The notes beneath the pieces were generated by a model. That model did no database searches. It was not told the origin of the DNA and saw only the letters and a list, made by a program, of their open reading frames with translations. Positions 8,202 to 16,935 of a stretch of 63,139 bases of DNA are shown here, in pieces (position 1 is the first letter of the stretch; every line of letters starts with the position of its first letter). This DNA comes from Parafrankia elaeagni. GTDB taxonomy: Bacteria; Actinomycetota; Actinomycetes; Frankiales; Frankiaceae. Position numbers and translations under genes: made by a program. Location of the stretch: the NCBI RefSeq assembly GCF_000374165.1, contig NZ_KB893730.1, positions 1 to 63,139 of the forward strand, written 5' to 3'.

Positions 8202-8722
8202 GTTGACCACCTTCGTCGTGAGGAAAAAATCCGTGTCCGGGTCTCTGTTGCACACCTCGGCATCGAAAATGTGCTCTCCGGATGTTTCTCGACTGTCGGT
8301 GCTTTCGCCCCGCGCCGCTGATCCACGAGTACCCGGGCCACCGGGCAACAAACCTTCTCTCTTCCGGGTGGGTTCGCCGCCCGTGACACGCGTCGCCTTC
8401 GGTGCAGGTAAGCGGACCGTCCGTAGTCGGGCGGCCCCTCCGGGCAGACCCGGTCCCGCCGGCCCCATCGGGCCCGGACCGGGCGGTTCCGCCCGCGCCC
8501 CGAGAAGGACGACGTTGATCGTGACGGTGACGGCATGGTCGCGCCAGCCTGTCCGCCATCTGCCGCCACGGTTGCTGTTTCCGGGCACGCCGGCTTCTCC
8601 CTGGGCCAGAGGATCGGGGCACGTCGCGACGAATCGCGGACGGCCGCAACGGCCGAGGTTCCTCGGATCAATGTGCGCTCAACGCAGTGATCTGATCACC
8701 TTCCGCCGCGCAGCTGGCCATA
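8202..8722. other. Gene-free 0.5 kb between GlsB-like and hydrolase genes
   Basis: Open frames exist on both strands but none has family-like residues, a ribosome site and a plausible length together. The segment presumably holds the promoter of the GlsB-like gene. I see no inverted repeat of note. Confidence 0.5.
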
Positions 8723-9835
8723 CTAGGGCAGGTTGCGAAGAAGTTCTCGGCTGGGAGCCGACCTCGGTCCCCTGCACCTGACTCCGGTCCGGCGCCTGCG
8801 CCGGGCCGGTGCCGCGCGGTTGACCAGCTCGCGGATGCGGGCGCTGACGGCGTTCGGGCGTTCGAGGATCACCGCGTGCCCGGCGCCGGCCTCCACCGAG
8901 AGTTCGGCCTGGGGCAGGGCTTCCGCGAGTGTCCGGCTGTGTTCCAGGGGGGTCATGACATCGGCGTCGCCGACGAGCAGCAGGGTCGAGACGTCGCGCA
9001 GCACACTCGCCGCCGCCAGGCGGTCGTGGTCGAGCAGCGTGTGCAGGAAGGCACCGACCACGGGGATCGGTGTGTTCGCGATCATCGCCTCGAGTCGTCC
9101 GACCACCGAGTCCGGCACCCGGGTCGTGCCGAAGCCGAGCCGCCGGGTCAGGGCTTTCGACACCGAGCTACCCCGCCACCTGGTTCGTTCGAGCAGCGGC
9201 GGCGAATGCCGCATCGCGACGGCCACCCCGGGCAGCGCGCGGCGCACCACGTTGGCGGCCGCGGCGGGCAGTCCGAGAAGCGACCGGGCGAGCCCGCCCG
9301 CGCTGGTGGACAGCAGGGCCACGGCGACGACGCGGTCGTCGAACAGTTCCGGGTGTGCCTCCGCCAGCCCGAGGATGGTCATCCCGCCCATCGAATGCCC
9401 GACGAGCACGATCGGGCCGGTGGGCACCCGGTCCTCGATGATCAGGCGCAGGTCGTCGGCGAGCTGGGTGATGGTGCAGTGCCCGGCCTCGGACGGCCCT
9501 GACCGGCCGTGGGCGCGCTGGTCGTAGCAGACCGTGCGCCCCAGGTCGGCGAGGTTGCGGCGCTGGAAGGACCAGGCGTCCGCGGTCATGCAGAAGCCGT
9601 GCACGAAGACCAGGGTCAACTCCGCGTCGTCGGGCCCGGCCTCCTCGACATGCAGAGGGACGCCGTCCGAGGCGGTCAGCGTCGTCACTCGCGGTGCCTG
9701 TGCCCGCGGTGCCTGCGCGGCGGGGATTGATGGCTTCCCCCGTCCCCGCGCGTGGCCTGGTCGCGGTTTCCCAGTGACGTACCGCGCCCGCGCCGGGGTG
9801 GCGGGCCCGCGTGCAGCCCGGGTCATCAGGCCCAC
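8723..9835 (-). CDS. Alpha/beta hydrolase
   Basis: 370 residues. Oxyanion motif HGFCMTADAW, nucleophile elbow GHSMGG, acid LLVGDADVMTP and catalytic His in GAGHAVILERP are all present, so it should be active. The first 50 residues are Arg/Pro/Ala-rich and not part of the fold; a later start may be used. Substrate unknown; the lid between the elbow and acid is Arg- and Leu-rich. The C-terminal 30 residues are basic. The gene is divergent from the DUF4235 gene, with a palindrome at 9906 between them. Confidence 0.87.
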   Translation of the reverse strand: MGLMTRAARGPATPARARYVTGKPRPGHARGRGKPSIPAAQAPRAQAPRVTTLTASDGVPLHVEEAGPDDAELTLVFVHGFCMTADAWSFQRRNLADLGRTVCYDQRAHGRSGPSEAGHCTITQLADDLRLIIEDRVPTGPIVLVGHSMGGMTILGLAEAHPELFDDRVVAVALLSTSAGGLARSLLGLPAAAANVVRRALPGVAVAMRHSPPLLERTRWRGSSVSKALTRRLGFGTTRVPDSVVGRLEAMIANTPIPVVGAFLHTLLDHDRLAAASVLRDVSTLLLVGDADVMTPLEHSRTLAEALPQAELSVEAGAGHAVILERPNAVSARIRELVNRAAPARRRRRTGVRCRGPRSAPSRELLRNLP

Positions 9836-9905
9836 CTCGCCCTCTCCATCAGCTGGACAGGCTCCGCCAGCTGAACGGGAAGGATCTGCCCCCTGACAGG
9901 GGGTG

Positions 9906-9917
9906 ATAACCGGTTAT
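9906..9917. promoter_or_regulatory. Perfect 12-bp palindrome ATAACCGGTTAT
   Basis: A perfect palindrome, 70 bp upstream of the minus-strand hydrolase start and 310 bp upstream of the DUF4235 gene. TAACCGGTTA is the shape of a TetR-type operator half-site pair. In this GC-rich context a 12-base AT-flanked palindrome is unlikely to be chance. No regulator gene is adjacent. Confidence 0.5.
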
Positions 9918-9957
9918 GCCGCCCGAAAGCCGGGCCGCCGCGGGTGTGACGCTGACG

Positions 9958-9985
9958 GCCCGGCCCGGCCCGGGCCGGGCCGGGC
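9958..9985. repeat. Loopless GC palindrome
   Basis: Alternating GGCCC/GGGCC bases make a perfect 28-base palindrome (14-bp arms, no loop) centred between 9971 and 9972. It lies in a divergent intergenic region, so it is not a simple terminator of either neighbour. It may be cruciform-forming or only low-complexity sequence. Confidence 0.5.
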
Positions 9986-10226
9986 TGGCGTGGCGTGGCG
10001 GGTTCAGTTCAGGGACGGGCTGGGGTTGGCCGGCGCGTCCTTCTCGCTGCGGGGGAGGCCGGCGTCGGCTCGTTCCTTGGTGCCGGTAGTGGACAGCAGC
10101 GGCGGGAAGCGGTGGAACCTGGATTTACGTGGCCTGGAGGGGGGACACCCGCCCGAACATGGCACCGGCGTTCAGGCCGCGACGAAGCGCGCCGACGGCG
10201 GTTGTCACCTTTCGTAGGAGGAGCAC

Positions 10227-10499
10227 GTGAGCAAGAGCGCGAAGATCGCGTACAAACCGATCGGCCTGCTCGGCGGCCTGCTGGCCGGAACCGTCTCCGG
10301 CATGGTCGTGACGCGGGTCTGGGCGGCCGCGGCCGGCGAGAACGAGACGCCCTCGGCGCTGCGTGCGGACTACAACTTCGGCAAGGTCGTGGCCGCCGCC
10401 GCGCTGCAGGGTGCCGTCTTCGCCGCCACGAAGACCGCGTTCGAGCGTGCGGGCGCCGTCGGCTTCCACCGTCTCACCGGAGCCTGGCCCGGAGACTGA
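10227..10499 (+). CDS. DUF4235 membrane protein
   Basis: 90 residues from a GTG with AGGAGGAG six bases upstream. Residues 8-30 (KPIGLLGGLLAGTVSGMVVT) form a membrane helix, followed by a W and a cytoplasmic or second amphipathic helix VVAAAALQGAVFAATKTAFERAG. This pattern is DUF4235, a small actinobacterial membrane family of unknown function often near stress genes. Next downstream is a broken SDR gene. Confidence 0.82.
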   Translation: MSKSAKIAYKPIGLLGGLLAGTVSGMVVTRVWAAAAGENETPSALRADYNFGKVVAAAALQGAVFAATKTAFERAGAVGFHRLTGAWPGD

Positions 10500-10546
10500 T
10501 CGGGCAGCCCGGTTTGGCCGCGCCCAGCTCCGAACACGTCTGAACG

Positions 10547-10714
10547 ATGCCGCCGGAGAAGATGGCCTCCTTCGGCGCCCAGGCACCGCTGGGCCGGCCG
10601 GCCCAGCCGGACGCGATCGCCCCCAGCTATGTCTTCCTCGCCTCGGAGCAGCTGTCGAGCTACTACAGCGGCCAGGTGCTCACGCCCGTCGGCGGCGAGG
10701 CCAAGCCGGGCTGA
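10547..10714 (+). pseudogene. SDR oxidoreductase, C-terminal remnant
   Basis: 55 codons: EKMASFGAQAPLGRPAQPDA, then APSYVFLASEQLSSYYSGQV and a TGA. This is the conserved end of glucose/ribitol-type SDR enzymes (PLGRPAQPxEIAPxYVFLAS..SSYYTGxVL). The catalytic and cofactor parts are gone. The upstream 50 bp and the DUF4235 gene carry no SDR sequence, so the 5' part was deleted. Too short for automatic gene calling but clear by homology. Confidence 0.8.
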
Positions 10715-10835
10715 GTCGGCCTGGCTCAGCCATCGGTCCGGGCCTGTCGCGGGAGCGCGTTTCGGTGCGGGAGGTCCGGGGACGGGCCGTCAGGAACGGG
10801 TGATGCGACGGGCGGGAACAGACGGGAGAGCGACG

Positions 10836-12017
10836 ATGAAGGCAGTGACGTGGCACGGCCGGCGGGACGTGCGGGTCGACGAGGTGCCCGACCCCCGGAT
10901 CGAGCAGCCCGGCGACGCGGTCATCCGGGTGACCAGCACCAACATCTGCGGGTCGGACCTGCACCTCTACGAGCCGCTGGCGGCCTTCATGACACCCGGC
11001 GACATTCTCGGCCACGAGGCGATGGGCGTCGTCGAGGCGGTCGGGGACGACGTCGGTGACCTCAGGGTGGGCCAGCGGGTCGTCGTGCCGTTCCAGATCT
11101 CGTGCGGCGCGTGTTTCATGTGCCACGAGCAGCTGTACTCGCAGTGCGAGACGACGCAGGTCCGCGACCAGGGGACGGGTGCGGCCCTGTTCGGGTACTC
11201 GAAGCTCTACGGGCAGGTTCCCGGCGGGCAGGCCCAGTATCTGCGGATTCCGCATGCCGACGCCACGCACATCAAGGTCCCCGAGGGCCCGGCCGACGAG
11301 CGTTTCGTGTACCTGTCGGACGTCCTGCCGACCGCGTGGCAGGCGGTGCGGTACGCGGCGGTCCCCAAGGGCGGGACGGTGGTGATCCTCGGCCTCGGCC
11401 CGATCGGGGACATGGCCGCGCGGGTGGCGGCGCACGAGGGTGCCCGGGTCATCGCCGTCGATCTGGTCCCCGACCGGCTCGCCCGCGCCGCCGCCCGCGG
11501 CGTCGAGGTGCTCGACCTCCGGGCGCACCGCGACGGTCTCGGGGACGTCCTGCGTGACATGACCGCGGGGCGGGGGCCGGATTCGGTGATCGACGCGGTC
11601 GGGATGGAGGCCCACGGCTCTCCGGTGGCCCGGGCGATGGTCCAGGTCGCCGCTCGCCTGCCGGCCGCGGTGGGGGCGCCGCTGGCCCGGAACGCGGGTG
11701 TCGACCAGCTCGGCGCGCTGCGTTCGGCGATCGACATCGTCCGCCGCGGCGGGACGATCTCGCTGAGCGGCGTGTACGGCGGGATGGCCGACCCGCTGCC
11801 GATGATGACGTTGTTCGACAAGCAGATCCAGCTCCGGATGGGCCAGGCGAACGTCCGCCGGTGGGTGCCGGAGATCCTGCCGCTGCTCACGAACGACGAC
11901 CCGCTCGGTGTCGACGGGTTCGCCACCCACGTCCTGCCGCTCGACGAGGCACCCCAGGCCTACGAGATGTTCCAGCGCAAGCAGGACGGCGTCGTGAAGG
12001 TCGTCCTGCGGCCGTAG
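10836..12017 (+). CDS. Zinc-dependent alcohol/formaldehyde dehydrogenase
   Basis: 393 residues; MDR superfamily. Catalytic zinc ligands are C-G-S-D in NICGSDLHLY and the GHEAMGVVE motif; the structural zinc site is CGACFMCHEQLYSQC. The Rossmann motif is ILGLGPIGDMAARV. The length, GYSKLYG segment and late loop around VPEILPLL resemble the glutathione-independent formaldehyde dehydrogenase-like group. The substrate is not certain. ATG follows GGGAGAG. The gene stands alone and converges with the epimerase gene (26-bp gap). Confidence 0.9.
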   Translation: MKAVTWHGRRDVRVDEVPDPRIEQPGDAVIRVTSTNICGSDLHLYEPLAAFMTPGDILGHEAMGVVEAVGDDVGDLRVGQRVVVPFQISCGACFMCHEQLYSQCETTQVRDQGTGAALFGYSKLYGQVPGGQAQYLRIPHADATHIKVPEGPADERFVYLSDVLPTAWQAVRYAAVPKGGTVVILGLGPIGDMAARVAAHEGARVIAVDLVPDRLARAAARGVEVLDLRAHRDGLGDVLRDMTAGRGPDSVIDAVGMEAHGSPVARAMVQVAARLPAAVGAPLARNAGVDQLGALRSAIDIVRRGGTISLSGVYGGMADPLPMMTLFDKQIQLRMGQANVRRWVPEILPLLTNDDPLGVDGFATHVLPLDEAPQAYEMFQRKQDGVVKVVLRP

Positions 12018-12042
12018 TGCCGTTGCCGTCAGCCGCAGGTGG

Positions 12043-13164
12043 TCAGGGGCGGCTGCCGACGCCGGTGAGGATCTCGCGCACCCGGCCCGCGGGTGTGTTC
12101 GGGGCGAGGGCGGCGGTGCCCTCGCCGGCGCCCTGTCGGAGCCCGACGAGGAAGCTCTGCAGCGCGGTGTGGGCGTTGTGCCGCGGTACCCAGCCGAGTT
12201 CCGTCCGGGCCCGGGTCGTGTCCATGAGGGGCAGGCGCAGGACGGCGTCGAGGAGCCCGGGTTCGGTGGGCACCAGGTGCAGGTGCCAGGCCGCCGCGAG
12301 CGCGGCCCGCGCCGCCTTCGCGGGCAGCTGGACGATCCGGGCGTCGAGGGCCTCGGCGAGGAGCCGGCTGTCGACCACGGGCTCGGCGGCGATGTTGAAC
12401 GGCCCGCGCACGGTCCGCTCGGCGGCGAGCCGGTAGGCCTCGCCCACGTCCTCGGCGTGCACCACCTGGAAACGCAGCCCGGGCAGGTCGGGGATCACCG
12501 GCACCGTGGCGGGCCGGACCAGCGTGCCGGGCAGGAACGGCCCGGCGAACAGGCGCCGCTGCTGGCTGGCCGCCCGCCGCTGGAAGATGAAACCGGGGCG
12601 GAGCCGGACCACCCGCATGGCCGGATGATCACGTTCGAAGGTGTCGAGGACCCGTTCGACGTAGGCCTTCTCCCGGGTGTAGGCGGCGCCGGGCCAGCCA
12701 TGGGTCGGCCAGCTCTCGTCGACGGCACGGTCCTTCGGCCCGGGTGAGTACGCCCCCACCGACGAGGCGCACACCAGCGCCGGAACGCCCGCCCGCGCCG
12801 CGGCCTCGAACACCCGGGTGCTGCCGAGGACGTTCACCCGCCAGGTCGTCAGCGGATCGTGCGTCGGCTGGAACAGCCAGGCCACGTGCATGACCACGTC
12901 GGCGCCGGCGAACACGTCGTCCAGATCGTCCTCGGCGACGTCGGCCGCCACCCAGGTGCTCTTGTCCGTGTTCCAGGGGGGCGGCCGGCGGGCCACACCG
13001 GTGACGCGGGCGATCGCGGGTGCGCGGTCGAGAGCCGCCAGGATGCTCGTGCCGACGTTGCCGGACGCGCCGACGACGACGACCCGCACCCCGGAGGGGG
13101 ACGTCCCGGGGGCGGGCGTTCTGGCGATGGACGCCCCGGTGGGGATTTCCGGCGAGCTCTGCAC
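12043..13164 (-). CDS. NAD-dependent epimerase/dehydratase family protein
   Basis: 373 residues, extended SDR. Cofactor loop GASGNVGTSI, D-V in VAADVAEDD, then S in CASSVGAY and YTREK as the catalytic Tyr-Lys. The substrate part has LRPGFIFQ. The first 25 residues are a Pro/Ser/Thr-rich extension before the Rossmann strand VRVVVVGAS, so a later start is possible. The closest known themes are sugar-nucleotide epimerases or 3-beta-HSD-like enzymes; I cannot choose. The start region faces the serine hydrolase gene divergently. Confidence 0.87.
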   Translation of the reverse strand: MQSSPEIPTGASIARTPAPGTSPSGVRVVVVGASGNVGTSILAALDRAPAIARVTGVARRPPPWNTDKSTWVAADVAEDDLDDVFAGADVVMHVAWLFQPTHDPLTTWRVNVLGSTRVFEAAARAGVPALVCASSVGAYSPGPKDRAVDESWPTHGWPGAAYTREKAYVERVLDTFERDHPAMRVVRLRPGFIFQRRAASQQRRLFAGPFLPGTLVRPATVPVIPDLPGLRFQVVHAEDVGEAYRLAAERTVRGPFNIAAEPVVDSRLLAEALDARIVQLPAKAARAALAAAWHLHLVPTEPGLLDAVLRLPLMDTTRARTELGWVPRHNAHTALQSFLVGLRQGAGEGTAALAPNTPAGRVREILTGVGSRP

Positions 13165-13290
13165 CTGGTGCCTCCTCGTCCTGGTGGTCTCCCGTACCGG
13201 CAGGGTCGCCGCTCAGGAGCAGGCAAAACACGGCGGGCCCCGCGGAAACCCGATGGATCAGCCTCGCGCTCTGCCCTAGGGTTTTGGAGC

Positions 13291-14433
13291 GTGGCGGAGG
13301 TAAGCGGCACATCCACGGAGACCTACGAGCCCGTGCGCGCGGTCCTCGCGGCCCAGCTCGACGCCGACGACACCGGGGCCGGGGCCTCGGTGGCCGTCCA
13401 CATCGACGGCGAACCGGTCGTGGACATCTGGGGCGGATACGCCGACGACGCCCGCACCGTTCCCTGGCAGCGGGACACGATCGTCAATGTCTGGTCGACG
13501 ACGAAGACGATGACGGCCCTGTGCGCGTTGATCCTCGCCGACCGCGGCCTGCTCGACCTGGACGCGCCGGTCGCCCGGTACTGGCCGGAGTTCGCCGCGG
13601 CGGGCAAGGAGAACGTGCTGGTCCGCCACGCCCTCTCGCACACCGCCGGCCTGCCCGCGCTGCACGGCCGCCGGACGATCCAGGATCTGTACGACTGGCC
13701 GGCCGTCACGGAGCGGCTGGCCGCCCAGGCCCCGGAGTGGGAGCCGGGCACCGCCGCCGGCTACCACAGCGTCACCCAGGGCTACCTGGTCGGCGAGGTG
13801 GTCCGCCGGGTCACCGGCCGCACGCTCGGGACGTTCTTCGCCGAGGAGGTCGCCGGCCCGCTCGGCGTCGACTTCCACATCGGGCTCGCGGCGGAACACG
13901 ACCACCGCGTCGCTCCGGTGATCCCGCCCCCGTCGGAGTTCGCGCGTCCCCCGGAGGACGCGGGCCCGGAGGACGTGGGGCCGGAGGACGCGGGCGAGGA
14001 GGGCGCGGGCGAGGAGGCCGAAAGCGGGCCGCGGCTCTACGCCTCGGCAGCGAACACCGTCGCCTGGAGACGGGCGGAGATCCCGGCCGCGAACGGGCAC
14101 GGGAACGCCCGCTCGGCCGCCGCCGCGCAGTCCGTGCTGGCCTGCGGGGGAGCCGTGCGGGGGGTGCGGCTGCTGTCGGAGGCGGGCTGCGCACGTGCCT
14201 GGGAGGAGCAGTTCCGCGGTGTGGACCGTGTCCTGGGCGGCGGCCCGGTCTGCTACGGCCTGGGGTACCGCCTGGAGGGCCGGACCTGTTCCTGGGGCGG
14301 CTGGGGCGGCTCGATCGTGCTGTTCGACCCCGATCACCGCATGGCCGTGTCGTACGTGATGAGACGGATGCGCGAAGGCGACAGTCGCGGCCTCGAGGTC
14401 ATTCTGGCCACGTACGACTGCCTTACCCGCTGA
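13291..14433 (+). CDS. Beta-lactamase-family serine hydrolase (EstB-like)
   Basis: 380 residues from a GTG preceded by TTGGAGC. Nucleophile motif STTK in VNVWSTTKTM, a Tyr-containing YHSVTQGYLVGE and a late WGGWGGS motif match carboxylesterase/beta-lactamase-like enzymes rather than true lactamases. An acidic spacer of about 27 residues (Glu/Asp/Gly/Pro, about 222-250) sits between core and tail and is encoded by GGACG-type repeats. Role unknown, likely esterase. The stop is followed within one base by the remnant of another gene. Confidence 0.87.
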   Translation: MAEVSGTSTETYEPVRAVLAAQLDADDTGAGASVAVHIDGEPVVDIWGGYADDARTVPWQRDTIVNVWSTTKTMTALCALILADRGLLDLDAPVARYWPEFAAAGKENVLVRHALSHTAGLPALHGRRTIQDLYDWPAVTERLAAQAPEWEPGTAAGYHSVTQGYLVGEVVRRVTGRTLGTFFAEEVAGPLGVDFHIGLAAEHDHRVAPVIPPPSEFARPPEDAGPEDVGPEDAGEEGAGEEAESGPRLYASAANTVAWRRAEIPAANGHGNARSAAAAQSVLACGGAVRGVRLLSEAGCARAWEEQFRGVDRVLGGGPVCYGLGYRLEGRTCSWGGWGGSIVLFDPDHRMAVSYVMRRMREGDSRGLEVILATYDCLTR

Positions 14434-14434
14434 C

Positions 14435-14581
14435 AACCTGAACCAGGTGGTGCTGGACATCACCGCGGTCGGCGGGCTCGGAAATCTGCTCGGTAATCTG
14501 CTCTGTGGCGTGACGAACCCGCTCGACGTGCTCGGGGCCGCCCAGCTGCTGGCGATTCTGAACGCGCTGCCCGGGCTGTGA
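14435..14581 (+). pseudogene. Remnant of a secreted-protein C-terminus
   Basis: 48 codons directly after the hydrolase stop: NLNQVVLDITAVGGLGNLLG, then NLLCGVTNPLDVLGAAQL, LAILNALPGL and TGA. The LDI..GLGNLLGNLLC..LL pattern is the C-terminus of a group of secreted actinobacterial hypothetical proteins. No start or N-terminal part exists. It lies antisense to the 3' tail of the TRIC channel gene, which suggests that the tail of that gene reads into foreign sequence. Confidence 0.6.
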
Positions 14582-15347
14582 CCGGCTCGTTCCGCGGCCG
14601 CCCTGGGACGGGTGTTTCGCCGGCCCAGGACGGCCACGTGCCCAGAGCCAGGCGGTCGGGAAACGCGGCTGTGGGCCCGCCCCGGGGTCGGCCGCCGCCT
14701 CCACCCGACGAGATCGGGTGGGTCGGCCGGGCCTCGGCGCGGACGGCCTCATGCCGGCGTCGCCGCCGCGCCAGCCGCGTGCCGTGCACCGTGCCGACAC
14801 GGAGCAGGAGGACGCCGATCAGCAGTGCGGTCGCGGTGGGAGTCTCCTCGCAGTGCGGGCCCATCACCCAGCACAGCACGCCGAGGACGAGCGGCGGAAC
14901 CAGACAGGACCTGTCTCTGAACACCATGGGCGTCCTGCCGGCCACGACGTCACTGCAGGCGCCGCCGCCCACCGCCGTCAGCGCGGCGAAACCGAGTGTC
15001 GGAACAAGGCCCAGCCCGGCGTCGCGCGCTGCCTGCGCGCCGATGTAGGAGAAGGCGACCAGGCCCACCGAGTCCAGGATCTCCATGGGGATGGAGATCC
15101 GCTCGACGTGACGGCGCCCGGCGAGGGCGAGCACCACCGCGACCATGACCGCGTACACATAGGCGTAGTCGTGGAAGTAAACCGGCTGGCGGTCGAGAAG
15201 AAGGTCGCGGACGGTTCCGCCGCCAAGCGCCGTGAGGGTGCCGCACGTGATGACACCCCAGATGTTCAGACGGCTCTCCGCGGCGCTGCCTGCACCGAAG
15301 AACGCGAAGGCGAAGACGCCGACGAGATCGAGTAGTCGAATATCCAC
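14460..15347 (-). CDS. TRIC-type (UPF0126) cation channel protein
   Basis: 295 residues. Two UPF0126 halves, each with G-G-G-T/A after a helix: TALGGGTVRDLLL and TAVGGGACSDVVAG, six or seven membrane helices. Prokaryotic TRIC proteins are trimeric K+ channels. The core ends near residue 200; the rest (about 95 residues, Arg/Pro/Gly-rich) is atypical and overlaps the remnant on the other strand, so it is probably a read-through tail. The GTG start at 15347 has no good ribosome site of its own; an AAGGAG serves a short leader ORF just upstream. Confidence 0.88.
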   Translation of the reverse strand: MDIRLLDLVGVFAFAFFGAGSAAESRLNIWGVITCGTLTALGGGTVRDLLLDRQPVYFHDYAYVYAVMVAVVLALAGRRHVERISIPMEILDSVGLVAFSYIGAQAARDAGLGLVPTLGFAALTAVGGGACSDVVAGRTPMVFRDRSCLVPPLVLGVLCWVMGPHCEETPTATALLIGVLLLRVGTVHGTRLARRRRRHEAVRAEARPTHPISSGGGGGRPRGGPTAAFPDRLALGTWPSWAGETPVPGRPRNEPVTARAARSESPAAGRPRARRAGSSRHRADYRADFRARRPR

Positions 15348-15349
15348 GC

Positions 15350-15370
15350 TCAGAGCGCCCCAGGGTGCAT
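15350..15370 (-). promoter_or_regulatory. Six-codon leader ORF before the TRIC gene
   Basis: AAGGAG sits five bases before an ATG at 15370 that opens the peptide MHPGAL and stops at 15350, two bases ahead of the channel start GTG. The frame differs from that of the channel. Either ribosomes terminate and restart on the GTG, or the leader is coincidental. The good ribosome site belongs to the leader and not to the channel gene. Confidence 0.45.
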
Positions 15371-15637
15371 TGCGGCTCCTTCTTCGAGCTCAGGTGCTCC
15401 ACGCCGTCGTGGGCCTGTAATTCGCCGGCGAGTCCCCGGTGATATCTGCGGGACTCGCCCACCCCTACTCGTCCGGGGACGTTGTTTCTAGCTGCGCGAC
15501 AACCGTACCGCCCTGTTCTCCGGCCGGGCAACGACAGTCCGGAGCGGTACATCACAGCGGTTTGAGTGAACCGTTCGCGCGCGCCGGACGTCAGGAAAAA
15601 GGTGCACCGTGTTGCGCCCGCGCGGCGCGCGCGGTCC

Positions 15638-16657
15638 TCACCCGACGGTGAGGACGACCTTTCCCGGCGCGTGGCCCTCCTCCTGGTAGGCGACGGCCGT
15701 CGGCATCTCCTCGAACGGGTAGGTGCGGTCAATGACCGGCGTCACCTCGCCGCTCTCGAGGAGGCGGGTCAGCGTCACGAGATTCGCCCGGTTCTCCGCG
15801 CCCGTGCATCTGCCGATCTCGGCCATGACCATCCGCTGGGGCACGAACGGCGACTGGGCCACGGCGGCGAAGACGTGGCCGGCGGGCTGTATCCATCGGC
15901 CGGCGTGCCCGCCGACCGCGACGAAGGTCCCGTCCCTGGCCAGCACCCGGCGGCAGGCCGACGCCCGGCGGCTCCCCGCGTTGTCGATCAGCAGCTCGTA
16001 GGACTGTGCGGCCCGGGTGAAGTCGGCCGTGGTGTAGTCGACGACCTCGCTCGCGCCGAGGGAGGAGACCAGCTTCGTGTTCCGCGTGCTGCAGACGCCG
16101 GTGACCTCGGCACCGAACGCCCGGGCGAGCTGCACCGCGAACGTGCCCACCCCGCCCGACGCGCCGTTGACGAGAACGCGTTGCCCCGCCTGGAGCCGCC
16201 CCCGGTCGCGCACGGCGAGCAGCGCCGTGCAGGCCGCCAGCGGTACCGCCGCCGCCTGCGCGAACGACAGGTTCGCCGGCTTCGGTGCCAGCTCGTCGGC
16301 CCGCACGCACGTGTACTCGGCGAAGCCACCGTGGCTGAGCAGGGCGAACACCTCGTCGCCCGGTTCCGGACCCGTGACGCCCGGCCCGAGAGCCTCGACC
16401 TGCCCGGCGACGTCCGCCCCCAGGATGGGGAACCGCGGCCGGCGCAGCCCGACCCCGCCTCCCATGACCCGCGCGAGGTAGGGCTGGCCGCGCAGGTGAT
16501 GCCAGTCGTACGGGTTCACGGAGGTGGCGTGTACCCGCACCAGCACCTCCCCGGGCCCGGGCACGGGCCGGGGGAGCTCGGTGAGTCGCAGGGAGTCCGG
16601 CGGGCCGAACCGGTCGCAGACAAAGGCCCGCATGGTGGTGGTCGCGGTGGTGCTCAA
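15638..16657 (-). CDS. Quinone oxidoreductase-like NAD(P)-dependent dehydrogenase
   Basis: About 339 residues. MDR family without the zinc-site cysteines; cofactor motif NGASGGVGTFAVQLA, SVNPYDWHHLRG and FVAVGGHAG are typical of NADPH-quinone reductase-like proteins. A TTG at 16657 overlaps the TGA of the upstream gene and has AGGAG six bases before it, whereas the ATG at 16633 (MRAFVCDRF) has no ribosome site, so the TTG start is favoured. Last gene of a three-gene operon with a small membrane protein and an ArsR-type regulator, which probably controls it. Confidence 0.87.
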   Translation of the reverse strand: MSTTATTTMRAFVCDRFGPPDSLRLTELPRPVPGPGEVLVRVHATSVNPYDWHHLRGQPYLARVMGGGVGLRRPRFPILGADVAGQVEALGPGVTGPEPGDEVFALLSHGGFAEYTCVRADELAPKPANLSFAQAAAVPLAACTALLAVRDRGRLQAGQRVLVNGASGGVGTFAVQLARAFGAEVTGVCSTRNTKLVSSLGASEVVDYTTADFTRAAQSYELLIDNAGSRRASACRRVLARDGTFVAVGGHAGRWIQPAGHVFAAVAQSPFVPQRMVMAEIGRCTGAENRANLVTLTRLLESGEVTPVIDRTYPFEEMPTAVAYQEEGHAPGKVVLTVG

Positions 16658-16935
16658 TCGACGCTCCTGAGGATCTTCTCGATCGACGCCGTCCGGGTGC
16701 GCAGCTCGGAGACGTCGGTGGCCACCCGCTGCTGGGCGTCCAGGGTGTTCTCGGCCAGCTGCTCGAAGCGCCCGACGAGCTGTCGCAGATCCTCGGTCTG
16801 GGCGGACCGCAGCTTCGACTTGCGGTAGTCGACGGTGAACCACAGGACGGCGATGATCACGACCGCGGCAGCCGTCATGAAGCCGACGGCGGCGATCGCC
16901 TCACCGGTCCCGAGATTTTCGGCGGCGACGTACAT
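16654..16935 (-). CDS. Small membrane protein with coiled coil
   Basis: 93 residues: one membrane helix (about 14-33, VGFMTAAAVVIIAVLWFTV), then a basic stretch and a coiled coil DLRQLVGRFEQLAENTLDAQ to the end. The layout resembles PspB-like phage-shock proteins but I cannot claim that family. Its ATG shares bases with the stop of the regulator (TGATG at 16935) and its stop overlaps the next start, so all three genes are coupled. It may anchor or sense for the regulator or the oxidoreductase; that is inference. Confidence 0.75.
   Translation of the reverse strand: MYVAAENLGTGEAIAAVGFMTAAAVVIIAVLWFTVDYRKSKLRSAQTEDLRQLVGRFEQLAENTLDAQQRVATDVSELRTRTASIEKILRSVD

Noticed and set aside
8289-8588. 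Minus-strand frame rich in Pro/Gly/Arg above GlsB
   Set aside because: No family match, no ribosome site, and it would only extend the GlsB reading frame.
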